This document shows, one piece after another, positions 23,301-35,900 of a stretch of 64,000 nt of DNA. The notes beneath the pieces were generated by a model. It saw only the letters and a program-made list of their open reading frames with translations, made no database searches and was not told the origin of the DNA. Origin of the DNA: Ancylostoma caninum (lineage: Eukaryota > Nematoda > Chromadorea > Rhabditida > Ancylostomatidae); assembly GCA_037903475.1 (NCBI GenBank), contig JBAJFG010000046.1:32502-96501 (forward strand), given 5' to 3'. How positions within the stretch are numbered: position 1 is the stretch's first letter; every line of letters starts with the position of its first letter. The position numbers and the translations under genes are program-made.

Positions 23301-26300
23301 CATCTGAAAAATGGACTGAAGCAGCTATTCCCGAATTTCAGAACTTGCAATGTTGTAATTTTTATTGTTTATTCTGTTATTTTGATTTTGTGTTTGGAAA
23401 TTGGTTCAATATTTCAGTTATTTCGCCTTTTACGCTTGTATTAAATTTAATAGACCTTTGCTGCCCTACTGATGAGCCTCAAGACAGTTTTTCATGTTTG
23501 TTTTGTAATGTGTCTAGGGTTAGGAAGCGAAACAAGCTGTTTTGTGCAGCTGTAAGATTTTCTCTCAGGTTTTAGTTGTGCTCATTGACTGGCCCGCATG
23601 CATGAACATCCCCGCAGGGGAGGGGATTGGCTGTTAATCATTGCAGCGATCCTCAGCGAGGTTCGCGCACATCCCCTCCCTCGATCCCCGTATGCATGAA
23701 GAAAGGGGATCCCCTGAGGGGAGGGGATGTACATTCCCTACGAATAGTAGGGGTTCGAGAGGGGATCACGCTCGGCAGTCAACTGTTTCCCTTCAAAACT
23801 GCATTTTTTTTTGTGAACTGCAAACTTTTTGACGTTTTTTTTGCCCAACTTCACTGATTTTTCAATTCGTCATATGCTTCATCCATTGCAATTGTCTGCT
23901 TTCCCCTTCTGGATGTATCTGTTGCACCTCTCTTCTTCATAACGAAATTTATAATTTTAACTCAACTTTATAATTCAAACTTAATAATCAAAATGCATTC
24001 CCTCCTCAATGGCATTTTAAGACGGTGTTTCGCGTGGATGTCGCTTCGAAGGACGAAATGCGACGAAAGTAACGGAATAGAGTCTCAAGTACCCCTAACA
24101 ATAAAGTAGACCACGAAAATCTTCGAAAATATAGGAAAAATGAACTCTCATACTTTAGAAACCCAATTATTCCAGCCTCATCAGCATTTTCACACGGTGT
24201 TTCGATGCGAAAGACGTGATTGCACCGAGCGCGCAATCAGCACGCTCAAGGGATGCATCCCCTCTCCTCGGAAAGTTTCATGCACAGCAGGGAGCCCTGC
24301 TGGGGAGGGGAGGGGATCGCTCCCTTTGGGAAGCACATCCCCTCCCCTCCGCAGCGGGGATGTTCATGCATACGGGCCACTGTGTTTCGCCTCTCAGCCC
24401 TAGACTAGGAGCAAAATAGACATAAAAAACTCCTCCATGAGACTTATCACTATGGTAGGGAGGGGGTATCAAACAGAAAAGGAAATGAGCGTAAAACACG
24501 AAAAATCTAAATGCTAAGTCAAAACCTAAATAGAGCTTTAAAAACGAACACTAGAACCATAGTGCTGCAAATTCAGAATTCCCTCAGTGAGTAGCTGCTT
24601 CCATCCACTTTCAGATGTGCTTCGCTCCAGGCCGGTGGCTTCCTTGCAGATTGCGGGCCCACCTGGAAGGAAAATCACGAAATCAACGAAAATGCAAGGA
24701 AAACCAAGAAAAAGCGGAAGAACGCAAATCACAACCTAATGCTACTGCAAAAACGCATCAAGCCATAGACAAAGAAATAAATACATACACAAGAACAAAA
24801 CAAAGATACAAATATATTAAGAGCAGTTAAAAATGTAAAAGCTGAGAATCACACCCTAATGCCGACGGCGTGTCGACGAAAGCAGCGACGGCTAGTGTCG
24901 CCGCCACGTAGCGACTGAAACCGCTATTCTCCTCTAGGAGTATAGCAGCAGCCCCAAAACAGTTGAAACCTTCGAAATCCCCATTTTTCCAACCTCAGCT
25001 CATCGCTTTCGAGCAGGTGGGCCGGACCTGTTTGAAGTGGAGCGATCCAAAATAGTCTAGACCGCTGCATTTTTGTCGGCTATTTTGTCGGCAAAATCGG
25101 TTTTTGGCAGTGTTTTGCAGCATTCCTGGAGATGATGCAATGAAGCGGATTTTGGAAGAAGTGTCTTGACCAATAAAGGTGTCGCGAAAACAAACGATTT
25201 CCAAAACGATCCCAGAACTTTGAAAAACTCCAAAATGGGACACTGGCAGAAACACACTGGCAGCTACGTAACTAACAGAACAAACAGATATCAAGCAATT
25301 TAAAAAGAAGTCTAACTACAAAGAAATGGCTTCGTAACAAGAAGAGAAATTGTTGTTGTTGTGCTGATTTCGGTACATTTCCTGTAAGATTTGTCAGTCA
25401 GGCGGTGACCGCCGAAATCGGTGCTGTGGGTGGAGGGCGGAACATAGCAATCAGTTACAGTGGCTGCTGGGAGCTGGCTGAGCACGGTTTTTTTTACAGT
25501 TATATTCTTGTGAAGCAATCATAATTAACGACTCCTATGTGGTGGTATACCAACAAATATTCAAGCATTCTACATTGGGTGAAGCGGATCTTCCCTCGAA
25601 TTTTTTTAATAGGTGGTTAAATTGTACAACAGAAAGAACGATGCACATGAAAGAAAAAACTTCAATCAATATCAAGTGCACGACAAACATTTGGAAATAT
25701 TCTTGACGATCACAAAATCGCAGATTGGGATTATTATGCAGAGGAAAAATTCTTACCACGTGGGACCACGTGCTCAAGTGGCTCAGCACGGAACCCACGC
25801 GCATTCAAATGTGCGTCTCCCACGTGACACACCATGCCAAAGGCTTAAAGGCAGTTTGTCACCTCGTTTCGTCGGCTGAAAATACCAACAAACTCTAGAC
25901 GTCATTGTCACGCTAATTCCAAAGATGTACGTCAAAGCTTATGAAAATGACGAAATCCTGTTCTCGGAGGGTCCGAAGATGCAGTTCACGGACCACTTGG
26001 GCGGAGCGGTCCGTGAATGTGCTGGCTGCCCGCCACGGCTGCAGCGTTGGCAACACGTCTTGACGTGTGCGATCGATAAGATCAACGGCTTCACACGTCC
26101 ACTTGGCTCGACAAACTGTTCCAAATCCCGTCCCGAAAACCGTTTTTAAACGGATTTGATGATTGTTTTGTAACATTTTATGTATACCGCAAGGTTCTGC
26201 TCATCGAGGAGATTCAGAATCCGCTGAAAGCTCAGACACGAAGATGAGATGACACACTGCCTTTAAGGTGCCAATGTTCTAAGGCGTTTTGAGGCAAACC

Positions 26301-27784
26301 GAAAATAACCGAATGTCCGCTCACAAAATCAGCTAGCAGCAACGAGCCGCTGCCTTCACAACTCAATCGTACGACTCCACGCTGTTCCTGCTGATTCTGT
26401 CTTGGACGTTCTAGTAATTGCATCTTGGAAACAGTTGAGTTTTCCGTGCTATTGTGATCGTGGAATCGTTGGGATTGTTGTTGATTGTTAAGGTTCCAAA
26501 ACGATCAAAATATCATACGGGAAAATTTTCATGGGTGCTGCCTTCAAGGCGGCTAGCACAAGAGCGTGGATACGTACATATGCGGTAAATTTCACGCATG
26601 CCTTTAGATATGCTGAGTTACTCTTCCCTTAGTGAGGGGCTCCAAAACGCATAACAATCATCAAAAGGCACTGATGTTCTCCACTACGATGGGAGTCTCC
26701 TGGTGATTTCAGCTACATGTAAATCTTCAAACCAAAATTGAAGTGAACCCAATTACCTTCATAATTATTGCACAGCATTACGATTGTGCGACAATTTTCC
26801 TGCAGGATCATATGCCAGAAGTCAACAACGGTATTGCTAGTGGGACCCTGAATAAAATAATGCTCTGAATAGACGACCTCAACATTCACCTGTGCGTCTG
26901 TCTTCCTTTGATATTCGTCTCGTTCGACCAATTTAAACCAAAGAACAGTTCCCTTTATTGTCATGTTCTATATCCACTACAACTACGCACTGATGACTTG
27001 AACTAGGTCAGGAAAATGTATCAAAGCGGCTGTTACACGGATAGAAATGTAGAGCAGTGTTCAACCCTTGCTATTTTCTTGAAAAGGAGAGAAATTTCCT
27101 GTGCTACTACTATCGAAGGCGTTGCAGCTTCGTGCTACTACTGTTTCGAAGGCATTGCAGCTTTTTAGGGTCGAGCAATGTGGCTCCATAATTTTTTAGC
27201 TTACCTGAGCACAAATGAATCTTCTTCCTCTTGGTGTTGTGACGTGATTTGCATGGATATAATCCGACGGCTTGCCTCTCAGTATCACCCGAGATTGGTC
27301 GATGCACGGTATGTCATCGTACCTTGAACCGCTGTGAGCTTTGAAACGCAACTCAGACACAGTATAAAAAAACAACCTGTTTTTAAGCTTGTTAGCATCT
27401 GAGGCCACTGTTGTGATTCCTGGTGCTTTATATTTTCGGTTGCTTAGAAAACACTTCACTTCGTAGTCGATACTCTGAATTGTTAGATTTTAAGATAATT
27501 CAAATCATCAGTTCCACATTTTCATGAAGCATGCAGAATGCGAACAGGATAGTGGACTGAACATAGTAACAGCCTGAATGCCAGTTCAAACCTGACCTTA
27601 TCCAGAGTTCGACTCATCCATGCTAGCCGAGGTTCGTCGAACTTTTTAAGATAATCTTCGAATTCGTCTTCGCTACGGGCATCCTCAGCTTCTTAATCTC
27701 ATTAGTATTCAAAAGTTGGATAATATTCTAAGTCACTTTGCAGAACCTACCTTCTCCCCAAGTTGACGACGAAGAGCAATACAT
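20391..27784 (-). CDS. Cytosolic protein tyrosine phosphatase (classical PTP fold), 9 exons, one frameshift
   Basis: Exons in transcript order: 27784-27751, 27691-27597, 27474-27377, 27331-27205, 26847-26757, 22612-22470, 22415-22243, 20754-20603, 20534-20391 (stop TAG). All junctions are GT..AG and phases join, except for the lesion below. About 351 residues, no signal peptide or membrane segment, so a soluble phosphatase that hydrolyses phosphotyrosine, as in the large nematode-expanded PTP family. Visible PTP motifs in order: SRYDDIPCIDQSRV, SDYIHANHV, FICAQGPTSNTVVDFW, TIVMLCNN, the WPD loop in FTKWPDQSAP, the P-loop VHCSAGVGRT with catalytic Cys and Arg present, and a Q-loop helix ending in IQKAVQFVFMH. 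The last exon adds a basic, charged tail. Exon 6 is shifted: the frame from NYCPSSVGTT runs into a TAG unless one T is removed from a T4 run (plus strand 22560-22563), after which conserved residues resume up to the splice donor. It could be a young pseudogene or an assembly indel. Introns 5 and 7 carry transposon debris. Confidence 0.88.
21060..21700 (-). pseudogene. mariner (Tc1/mariner, DD34D) transposase fossil
   Basis: Minus-strand translations in several frames line up with mariner transposases in the right order: GQPKKIITVSDHDLTGCDLQ (inter-domain linker), FTGDEKLCLYVN and HWVDRDELPEP (first catalytic Asp), IIHYALLPKQ, QHDNVCPL (second Asp, normally HDNARPH), and FGWNVLTYPTYDPYLAPKD (third Asp region). 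There are several frameshifts and stops. It lies within intron 7 of the phosphatase gene, same strand. Confidence 0.8.
22990..24970. mobile_element. Foldback element with long imperfect inverted arms in phosphatase intron 5
   Basis: The reverse complement of about 22990-23770 aligns with 24240-24970. Matching blocks include GCAGATTG(T/C)GGGCCCA, AAAATCACGAA(G/A)TCAACG and, nearer the centre, CATGAACATCCCCGC next to GGAGGGGAT repeats. The central 450 bases are not paired. The long arms recall Mutator-type or foldback transposons, but no transposase is present and ends are not sharply defined. Confidence 0.7.
25844..26285. mobile_element. Inverted-repeat element with TTAAAGGCAG ends
   Basis: Left CTTAAAGGCAGTTTGTCACC and reversed right CCTTAAAGGCAGTGTGTCAT form terminal inverted repeats around a 440-base body. 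The body has no credible ORF. Its ends share TTAAAGGCAG with the foldback at 32.5 kb. Phosphatase intron 5. Confidence 0.6.
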
Positions 27785-27793
27785 CTTTTGTTT

Positions 27794-27812
27794 CTGCAAA
27801 AGTGGAAAAGTC
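27794..27812 (-). promoter_or_regulatory. Putative trans-splice (spliced leader) acceptor of the phosphatase gene
   Basis: The minus strand reads a pyrimidine-rich stretch ending CCACTTTTGCAG, then only 9 bases before the ATG at 27784. A 3' splice site this close to a start, with no upstream coding exon in frame, is what nematode spliced-leader addition sites look like. A cis-spliced upstream exon cannot be excluded. Confidence 0.5.
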
Positions 27813-29084
27813 CTTATTGAAAATATCCATGTATAGCCCATACATCAGAACGATAAATGGCACAAGAATAGGTAAAACGCATTTATTTGTCTCTGAGTCA
27901 ATTTGAATAAAACATTCCACTAAGCACATGATAGATGTATTGAGTTCACTTCAATCTTAGCTCCGTCTAGTTGTGTATCACAGCATCGATTCATTTGAAC
28001 AAAAAAATATTCAGAAAGGACGTCGATCTCTTCTTATGGGCCTACTGACATTTAAAGTGAACCCACCCATAACTACGCAATTACTGTCAAGCTTCTGAAA
28101 CAAAGAGTTTCCTTTGCATTGCCCTTTCTTCTACATGTAGTTATCCGAGCCAGCCATCAACAGCAAAATCAAACAACACTATCGTGTTCAACACAGACTC
28201 ACTGCTGGACACTCGTTCTCTGTTTTTTTTTAAATTGTGTACAGACAGAAAAAAATTGCAAAAAGAAACAGTTAGACTTTCAGCTTTAGGTCGTATCAGG
28301 GATTCCGGATATTCCCCAGTTGAATGGAGGTGTATTCTAGCAAAACGTCCAACTTTTGGATGGGCCAATACTAACAGGGTATTCTTGAAAGTTTCATATC
28401 GCGACTACGTATGAAAAGGAGTGCAACACATTGGCTCCTGCACTGCACCAGAGTGGGCATTTTGAGAAGCTATCAAGTCCGCCTGGGTTTTCAGGGCATC
28501 CCTGTGACTTCACTGCTGTCATCTAAGCACTGGTTTAAGGCGAACGTTGTCGCGCAGAAGTTGACTTTTTTCGTGCCACCAAGAAGTTCCGACATGATTA
28601 CTGCCACTACGTATGTGTACTTATTAAGAAAGAAGCTCATTGTCTGCATACTAAATATAAAATTAAGGGATTCTAATGTTTCTTTGTAAGCTTCCCTACC
28701 GTCTTCGCTCTCCTCACCTTAGAATTCGTTTTCTGTGATGGACTGGGAGAACTTTTCCTCCTGAAAAGACCAAATTACGGTGAACCTCTAATTAAAGCCA
28801 CGTAATAATGCATTTATAACCCGAGGATTTGCGGACTGTACACCAATCTTGGCGAGTTGCACGAAATGCATTCTCTAATAACGGCTGTCAGCAGGCTGTC
28901 ATGCGCCGCATGTCTTCTAAATATCTGCATATCCGACTTCTCCCGAGTCCTTGTACTTCACTCACCCTACCACAATCTACAACGTGGTCCACATGAAGTG
29001 TGACGCAAAAACTATCCACAATTGCGCACCAAACAATTCAAACGAGAGATATTTACTTTCATTCAATAGACACGAAAGTTCTAC
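27813..29084. other. Upstream region of the phosphatase gene
   Basis: No further phosphatase exon or other gene is visible. Any promoter of the minus-strand gene would be expected here, but no motif stands out. Confidence 0.45.
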
Positions 29085-29335
29085 AAAAGATCTCAAACAA
29101 CACATCTAGAAAGATCGTCTTTAGCTTCAATACAAGCACCCAATCCCTCGAAAAATCTTGAGGATGTGTGCGATCATTTCCGGCGAGATTTCGTCCCATG
29201 CCTTCACCATGGTTCTTCCCAACAAATCCAGTAATTGGTGTTTGAAAGAACAGGATTTTTGCTCCAAGATCGACCACATTGCAAAGTCTCAAGTTATGGG
29301 ATCGACCCAGTTTGACGGCCTAACATCCTTCGTTC
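29085..29335 (-). pseudogene. C-terminal fragment of a mariner-like transposase
   Basis: The minus strand reads NWVDPIT then DFAMWSILEQKSCSFKH and RTMVKAWDEISPEMIAHIL, followed after a one-base shift by GLGACIEAKDDLSRCVV. These correspond to the segment after the third catalytic Asp in a nematode mariner lineage distinct from the copy at 21 kb. There is a stop within the first block. Only the last quarter of the gene remains recognisable. Confidence 0.7.
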
Positions 29336-29587
29336 AGAAACACGAATGATTTTCTCACCCCATTTCAATGTCTCCTTACTCCGCGGTCTGTTGTCCAACC
29401 TTGTTGAAGAGTCCGATCAGTGTCCCTAGCATTTTCTCTAGTCCTGGAAATCACCGCACCCTACAAAGAATGCCCAAAAATGGGTTTTCTATAGTGTGTC
29501 ACAATTCACATAAACCATCCCGTGTGCCCAAGCCTCTTGCGCCCAACGCAACGCAGCTGGGAAACGCATGCATCTCTTGTAATCATG

Positions 29588-31330
29588 CTACTCACTCGAG
29601 GAATTAGGGTGAGTGAACTTACCTGGGTACCCGCAGCCGGCGGCGGCTGGTACTTTAATGCCAGCTCGCGCGCTCCAAGGCAATTGCCAGCGCCGCGGCT
29701 GACTGGTGCTGCGCATAGCACTAGCACCGCCCAAATCGTCGCGACCCCGCCCATTCTGCCGCGCGCGTACGCGAACATGGAAGGGGCCCACAAAATATGC
29801 GAAATGAGTTAAAGAGGATATCGTAAAGTAATTCTGATGAAGTGCCGCAGAAGAAATAGGCTTTTACTTGGGTTATGGGTTTTACATGGTGATCATGATA
29901 GTTAACTGATTTTGTGTGTAGAAGCTTTTGAGCTTCTGAAAGCGTAATGATTCCAGAAATACCAGTGCGTCAATACTGTTCACTTTAGGAAGAGCTGCTA
30001 TGGGCGTCAAAAAATTCTTGAAATTTGCACAACGATTTGAATTTTTTTTTTGATTTTTTGGACTCCCTCTAAATCATCATGCTTATCTCGCGTACAGTTT
30101 GCTTTTGTGTTTTGTTCGTACTCTCGTATCCTTCATGTATATGCGCATTCCCCTAATTACTACACTTATTCTAATACCAGATTGCATACATTGTCAGTTC
30201 GCCGAGAAAAAAGAGTAATGGAAATGAAACTTGTGTGTGACCCAGAAATTTATGTATTTCAATTCTTTTGATCCTTTTCATTGTGTTTTCCTCCAGAACT
30301 CGAGCGTTCAACATTCTTAACAACTAGTCCTTAAGCGTGTGTGATATTCGAATCGACTACTACTCCACGGCAGATGAGGTGTAAGAAATGTCTCGCAGAT
30401 ATGTACTGTGCCTGCAGGCGTACCTCATGGATACAATGCCATTAGATCGCCTCACTATAACTGTTTTGGTAATATTGATTTCATGGAACCAATAATGCAG
30501 TAGTCGAATGGGCTGCAATTACAAGGCGAAAAACATGTGAAATTTGTTGGTGTTAGTTCTAAATATTCATTTTTCCATTGATAAAATAAGGAGTAGACTC
30601 TGTTATTTTTTTTCGTTTTGCTTAGGAATCTAAGTGTAAGTGTGTTTCAAATCCAATTTCAATTCAATGATTTAATTCAGTTATATTCTTAAGAGAAGGT
30701 AACTACAGCAATAGTAATGGAAATAACGTCTCCTTTAGTAGGTTTAAAAAATTCAAAGGATCAGAAGCCGTGGGCAAACTCTGAAGTGTCGCAAGAAAGT
30801 TGACTTTAGTCTGCATCGAAATCTTCCTAATTATGGTTTTGATGAAAGTAGAGCACTGGGCAGTTCAGCAACCTCAGCGAAGGCAGATTTATTTCCAGAG
30901 AAAAAAAAAACATCATTCCTCTGCGCTGCAACGCTTTCAAAATCCCTCGTGAGAACAGTTCAAAATAGTGTTGTCCTTCAGAGTCCCTGTTTACTGATAT
31001 CTCTATTAAAGTCTGTTTACTTGTAATATCTGAACTATCACACTATTTACTTGTCATATCTGGCCAATCATAATATTATCAGCGCTAATTTCCATTAATC
31101 ACAGGGGTTTCCGCTTCACGGATCTCTTAGATGCCATTCACACTTGTTCATCGCAACACGAATGCCGCGCGCGGTGGTTGATTGTGTTGCGGCGGTGGGC
31201 GGGGTTAAGAAACTACAGCGTGAGCCGGTGGTAATTTACAGTCGCTTTAGCAGCGAGCGCTCGAGCTGGTAGTAATTGACAGTCGCCAGCGGCTGCGGGT
31301 ACCCAAGTTCCTCCTCCCGAGGAATTATCA
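29588..31330. repeat. Separated inverted repeats (about 190 bp each) bounding 1.4 kb
   Basis: 29588-29790 and 31135-31330 are inverted copies sharing GGCTGCGGGTACCCA, a GCGCGAGCTGG-like block, GTGGGCGGGGT-like block and outer GAGGAATTA. The intervening AT-rich DNA has no recognisable ORF. Could be the ends of one nonautonomous transposon or two independent insertions. Confidence 0.55.
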
Positions 31331-31917
31331 TGAAAATCTTCCGCACATATTGCGAACGGTTCAGACGTTCAGAGACCTCACCCGCGAATATTTTTATGTT
31401 TGAAATTTTTCCGGGTTCCAAGGTTGTGGAAGACATAGAACTTACAGGAAGCTCTCAACACTTGCCTCACAACCTGTTTGAACAGGTCAGAACAGGAGAA
31501 AGATAGACCGTACGCATGCAAACCAAAGGAGAAAATTCCCTCGAAAACACGTCGATGGGCGACAAGCATTTGTGGGTGCTACCAGCTAGGTACTGCCTCT
31601 AGGAAGCTAAGGTCTTCTTAGGATGCGTACAACAATTCAGTCCATGCTCCAACGTAAAGATGGTGAACCAGCCGTGCGCTAGGACACCAAAAACTATCGG
31701 AGAAGCTCATACCTGCGAAACTTCTCATGTTTTTGTCCTTGAGACTGCACGTTCATGGTGCTCGAGTAATAATTACGTAGTTTTCCGTTGAAATGAGGTG
31801 TACAACCACAACAACCTATTCCCAACAATGTACGAAGCAAAGTGATTTCGAACGGTTCAATTTTACTTATATAAATGAGGAGTACGCAGATAAGGGCTTA
31901 TCGAAAATATGCGCTTA

Positions 31918-32112
31918 GGCCCATGGCATACTACACAGCGACACCGTCGCGGTGAACAAAATGAATGGAAATGATGAGAACAAAATGTCACAAGTTCTCA
32001 TATCTTATCACACAATTTGCGTGAAATAGCGTGCCGGCATAGGAGCAGTGGTGCGAAGATTTTTGGAGATGAACGGTCGCAGCGACAGCGTCGCTGTGTA
32101 GTGTATTCCATG
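31918..32112. mobile_element. Small inverted-repeat element, about 195 bp
   Basis: Left GGCATACTACACAGCGACAC and reversed right GGAATACACTACACAGCGAC give inverted ends of about 28 bases continuing into CGTCGC. The inside is AT-rich and noncoding. MITE-like. Confidence 0.55.
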
Positions 32113-32517
32113 TTGTACGAGTGAAAATAGAAGCTTCGGTATTACTTGGTCTAGTAAATTCCATGTTTAAAACATTGGTATTGAGTAGATGTAGATTACT
32201 GGTCCTATGTGGTTATTCTGCTCGCCAGAGTCCTACGCTGTGTAGAACTGTTATGTGGGTGTCTTGAGGCTAGAGGAGAAACCAGGAGCTACGATAACAC
32301 GGTATCAACCGACTAAAGAGCTTCCACCTCAAACTTGGATAACTAAACTTCATTCATATAATACATGAGGTTATTCATATACTACATGAGGTACGAATGT
32401 AGACACAAACTGATGGCAAGAATGGATTTAGGGCACAAATGAAACTGTAAGTAGACGAGAATACAGCTACGTCTCTTTCTTTCGAAGTGCTCGAAGTGCC
32501 ACAAGTGACACTGGATT

Positions 32518-32994
32518 GTTTAAAGGCAGCAGGAGCTGAAATTCTCGACTCTGAGCTGAGCTGCGGGTGGTGAAGTACAGACTCGGCACATCATAAATGT
32601 GAAACGAACACAGACAATGATGGCTTACCTGCAGAGAAAATGGAACATGCGTCGCGAACACGCCTGGCCGTGTTCGTGCGCGGACGAGTTTTCCCCGGCG
32701 CGAAAGCCATTGCGGCGCGTGGTTTTGGCCGAGTCTCGCCATGAAACCCTGTGAACTGAATGCATTTCGTTTTCCCTTTACGCCAAAGCACGCACCGCAA
32801 TGGCTTTTGGCGCCGGGGAAAACTCGTCCGCGCGCGAACACGGCCAGGCGTGTTCGCGACGAATGTTCCATTTTCTCTGCAGGTAGGCCATTATCGTCTG
32901 TGTTCGTTTCACATTTATGATGTGCTGAGTCTGTACTTCATCACCCACAGCTCAGCTCGGAGTCGAGGATTTCAGCTCCTGCTGCCTTTAAAGA
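32518..32994. mobile_element. Foldback element, arms about 235 bp, TTTAAAGGCAGC ends
   Basis: Terminal TTTAAAGGCAGCAGGAGCTG is repeated inverted at the right end. The arms pair almost to the centre (about 32755), including GAAAATGGAACAT, CGAACACG and TTTTCCCCGGCGC blocks. ORFs seen on both strands simply mirror the palindrome, so none is called as a gene. Confidence 0.75.
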
Positions 32995-35900
32995 AAAGGC
33001 GATGCAGCTGTGTAGCTGCAGATAAAAAAAAAGTCAGACCGACGCACCAAGAGCCACAAGGGTCTTCATAAATTTATAGAGTCAAATTTCTTACAGTAAG
33101 AGTGAGTCTCAAAAGTAGGAATCCTGAATCGAAATAAAGATTGAATAAGAGACAACAAGTAACGACGGGAGCCGTTGTAGTGTAGGTTCCATTCGGAATG
33201 GCGGCAGTTTCGTTGCGTACGGGGCCAGTAGTAGGCACGATAGTACGATAGAGCGAATGGTACGCTTTTTCGGCATCTTCGTGTCGTGACCGTTCGCTGC
33301 ATTCCGCCAATCATTCTGATTCCGCTGTTGCACTTTCCTTGCTCGTCAGGGGTTCTGTTTTCACCGTGCTGTTCTTGACGACGCTCCACTGTCGCCTTTC
33401 ATAGTCGAGTTACTCGAAGTATATAAGTCTCTTCTCGGTGATGGCGACGTCTTTCAGCGCCATGCTGGTGTGCTGAAGCTCGGCGCTTTCCTTCCTTGAA
33501 TCATGCTGGCATCTCAATACTTGAAAGGTTACTTTTTAGATGAGCAGGTTTGAGAACACGGCATGCTATGAATATTGTGGACACTACGATATGTATGTAC
33601 AGCACTGCAAGCAGCTTTCTTTCCGTGCTCTTTGCTGATCTACGTGCGTCCTCGGCACCCGATCCCCTGCCGATGACCAATATCGGCTACCAGCATCAAT
33701 AGGTGGCTGCTATGCTCGCCTTGAATATCAAACCTAGAAGGGCTGTTTCCACGCCAATTAACTCTCACCTGGGTAATTAAAATCTCCACATATCTCCAAC
33801 GTGAATAAGACATAAAATTGAGTACAGCACAGATGGAATATCAGGTTGGTGGGATGAGACAGTCAATGTACGGTTAGCGTGGCGGCAGCGAGGATCATAC
33901 TGAGCTTTTGTACGTACAAAATAGGCACAGTTGGGCAGATGGTATACGCTATAATGGGCGCACTATAAGCACATTCATAACCAACCCTAATGACTAAGAA
34001 AAACAAACCTGCGAAGAATGTCTTACTGCATGATCTGTTTCTAACACTATACTAAACTGCTCATGAGTGTACAGACCAATTCCCCAGTATAGTGTCAGGC
34101 GCTCAGAAATTTCGTGCCCCGGAACGCACATCTGAAGAAACGACTGCTGAAGTGGCGATGTGTACGAGTCACTGAGAAAGTGTTCGATTTTAAGTACACC
34201 TTTATACTGGAGGTAGTACACTGGGCGTCGATGAAGCTGACTAATTTGCGGACTTCACATCTTAGACCATACAATCACGTCGCGCTGGCTCGCTTTTGCT
34301 ACCACAGTATCCAATCGTAGGGACATCTGGTGTGCTTTGTTACAGAACAATAAAAAACATTAGAATGTTACAGAACAATAAAAAACATTAGAAACACTAC
34401 ATATCGTTATGGTTAGCTACTAGGACAGCGCAAGATGATGGTTCCAACACGCGGCGCGGTCGCGCTGCTGTAAGAGCTCAAGTCCGCAAATTTATCATCT
34501 TTGTCGACGCCCGCTATGCATAAGCAAGGTCGAATTAGGGGTATATGGGTGTTCTGTGTAGGAGTAGAGTGAAGAGTAAAATGAGCAGAACGTTTGCAAG
34601 CCTTCACCCCGGTGGTTGGTAAAGAACTGCGTAAAAGCCCACCATTCTAGTCACATACTATACAAATTGAGCAGGAGAAATCTCTACTATACTACACCCT
34701 TCCGCTCTTGTAGTAGGTTGACCCCCACTTTTTCTACTTTGCACTCCCAGAGGAAGGTGCCACCGTGCCGGCAGCCTGCGACAGCCAGCGCGCTTATTAA
34801 AGGACGCATACGGCGTCACTCGCTCGGATCTCACGACGAAAAACTAAGCTTGGGATTTTGCCAAATCCTGGAATGCGCGCAACTGCAATCCGTCCCGTGG
34901 CGGAGCTTAGCGGAGAAGTGCGAGGATTTCTGGATTTTTCGTGTATCTGACATTTCTGCACTTCATTGCTATAACAATTCAAGAACTATTATTTGAGTAA
35001 GCTCCGAAAATTTGTCATGCAAAAGCGTTCCTTTGCTACTTCTCTCCTTTTTTTGCATTGAACCAGTAATTACTTCACGAACTTTCCTTTTTGTTTCTGA
35101 CTTGTTACAGACATCGGTCCACTAACATGGTTTCTCCTTTTGTTCTTTCGTTTTCGTGCCTTTTTCTGCTCCTAGGGACCTTGAAAAATTGCGAACTGCT
35201 ACGTGATAACTTGCAGCTGTTTCACCACTTTAGAAATTGTTCATTGAATCTCACGTCATGTATTTGTGGACAATTTTTCACTTTCGGTTACACTTCATCG
35301 ATTGTTTTGGCTCTGTTGTCATCTTCATAGTTGTTGAAGTTATTTTGGTGTTGAACTTTGTAGACGAGGACATCAATCTTGAACCTGGATTGTCATGTTT
35401 TGCCGAAATCGTTCATTTGCCCATCTGCTGAAACTGTCGTCTTGTCTTGCTATTGTTTTTTCCTTTGTTAGTAATAGTAATTGGTTCATGGAGATAACTT
35501 CTGAAAAATATGTTTGTCACTCAATTCATAGGTAAATAGTTTTCCATTTTTCCATATTCCTGTTTAAAAAAAACTGCTGTAGCAGGATGTGAAAAGAACT
35601 GTTCAAGATTCGTTAAAGAAGTAGTAGTTGTAGTTATGCTAATTGTTTATTTCGTCGGTGCACTCGTAGTTCTAGGAAAAATCCGGGATAAGGTCTACTT
35701 AGAAGTCCTCAGAATCCTTATTTACTGTACCTTTTTTCCGTATCTAAAGATCTTCAGCTGGAAACGTGGTAAATTGCAATGTCCTCAGTTGGAGATCGGG
35801 TTTCCACTTGCTCTTGAAGTGCTACATGTACTTATGGGATTGTTGTTACGAAGCTGCAATACCTCGCAAAGGCAAGTGCAAGCAATTACATCATTTTGGA

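Noticed and set aside
23009..23350. 113-codon minus-strand ORF (MQVLKFGNSCF...)
   Set aside because: Lies in an arm of the foldback in phosphatase intron 5 and its counterpart at 24.6 kb is broken, so it is not called a gene.
32467..33071. Long mirrored ORFs on both strands
   Set aside because: They are the two strands of the palindromic arms at 32.5-33.0 kb. No independent coding evidence.
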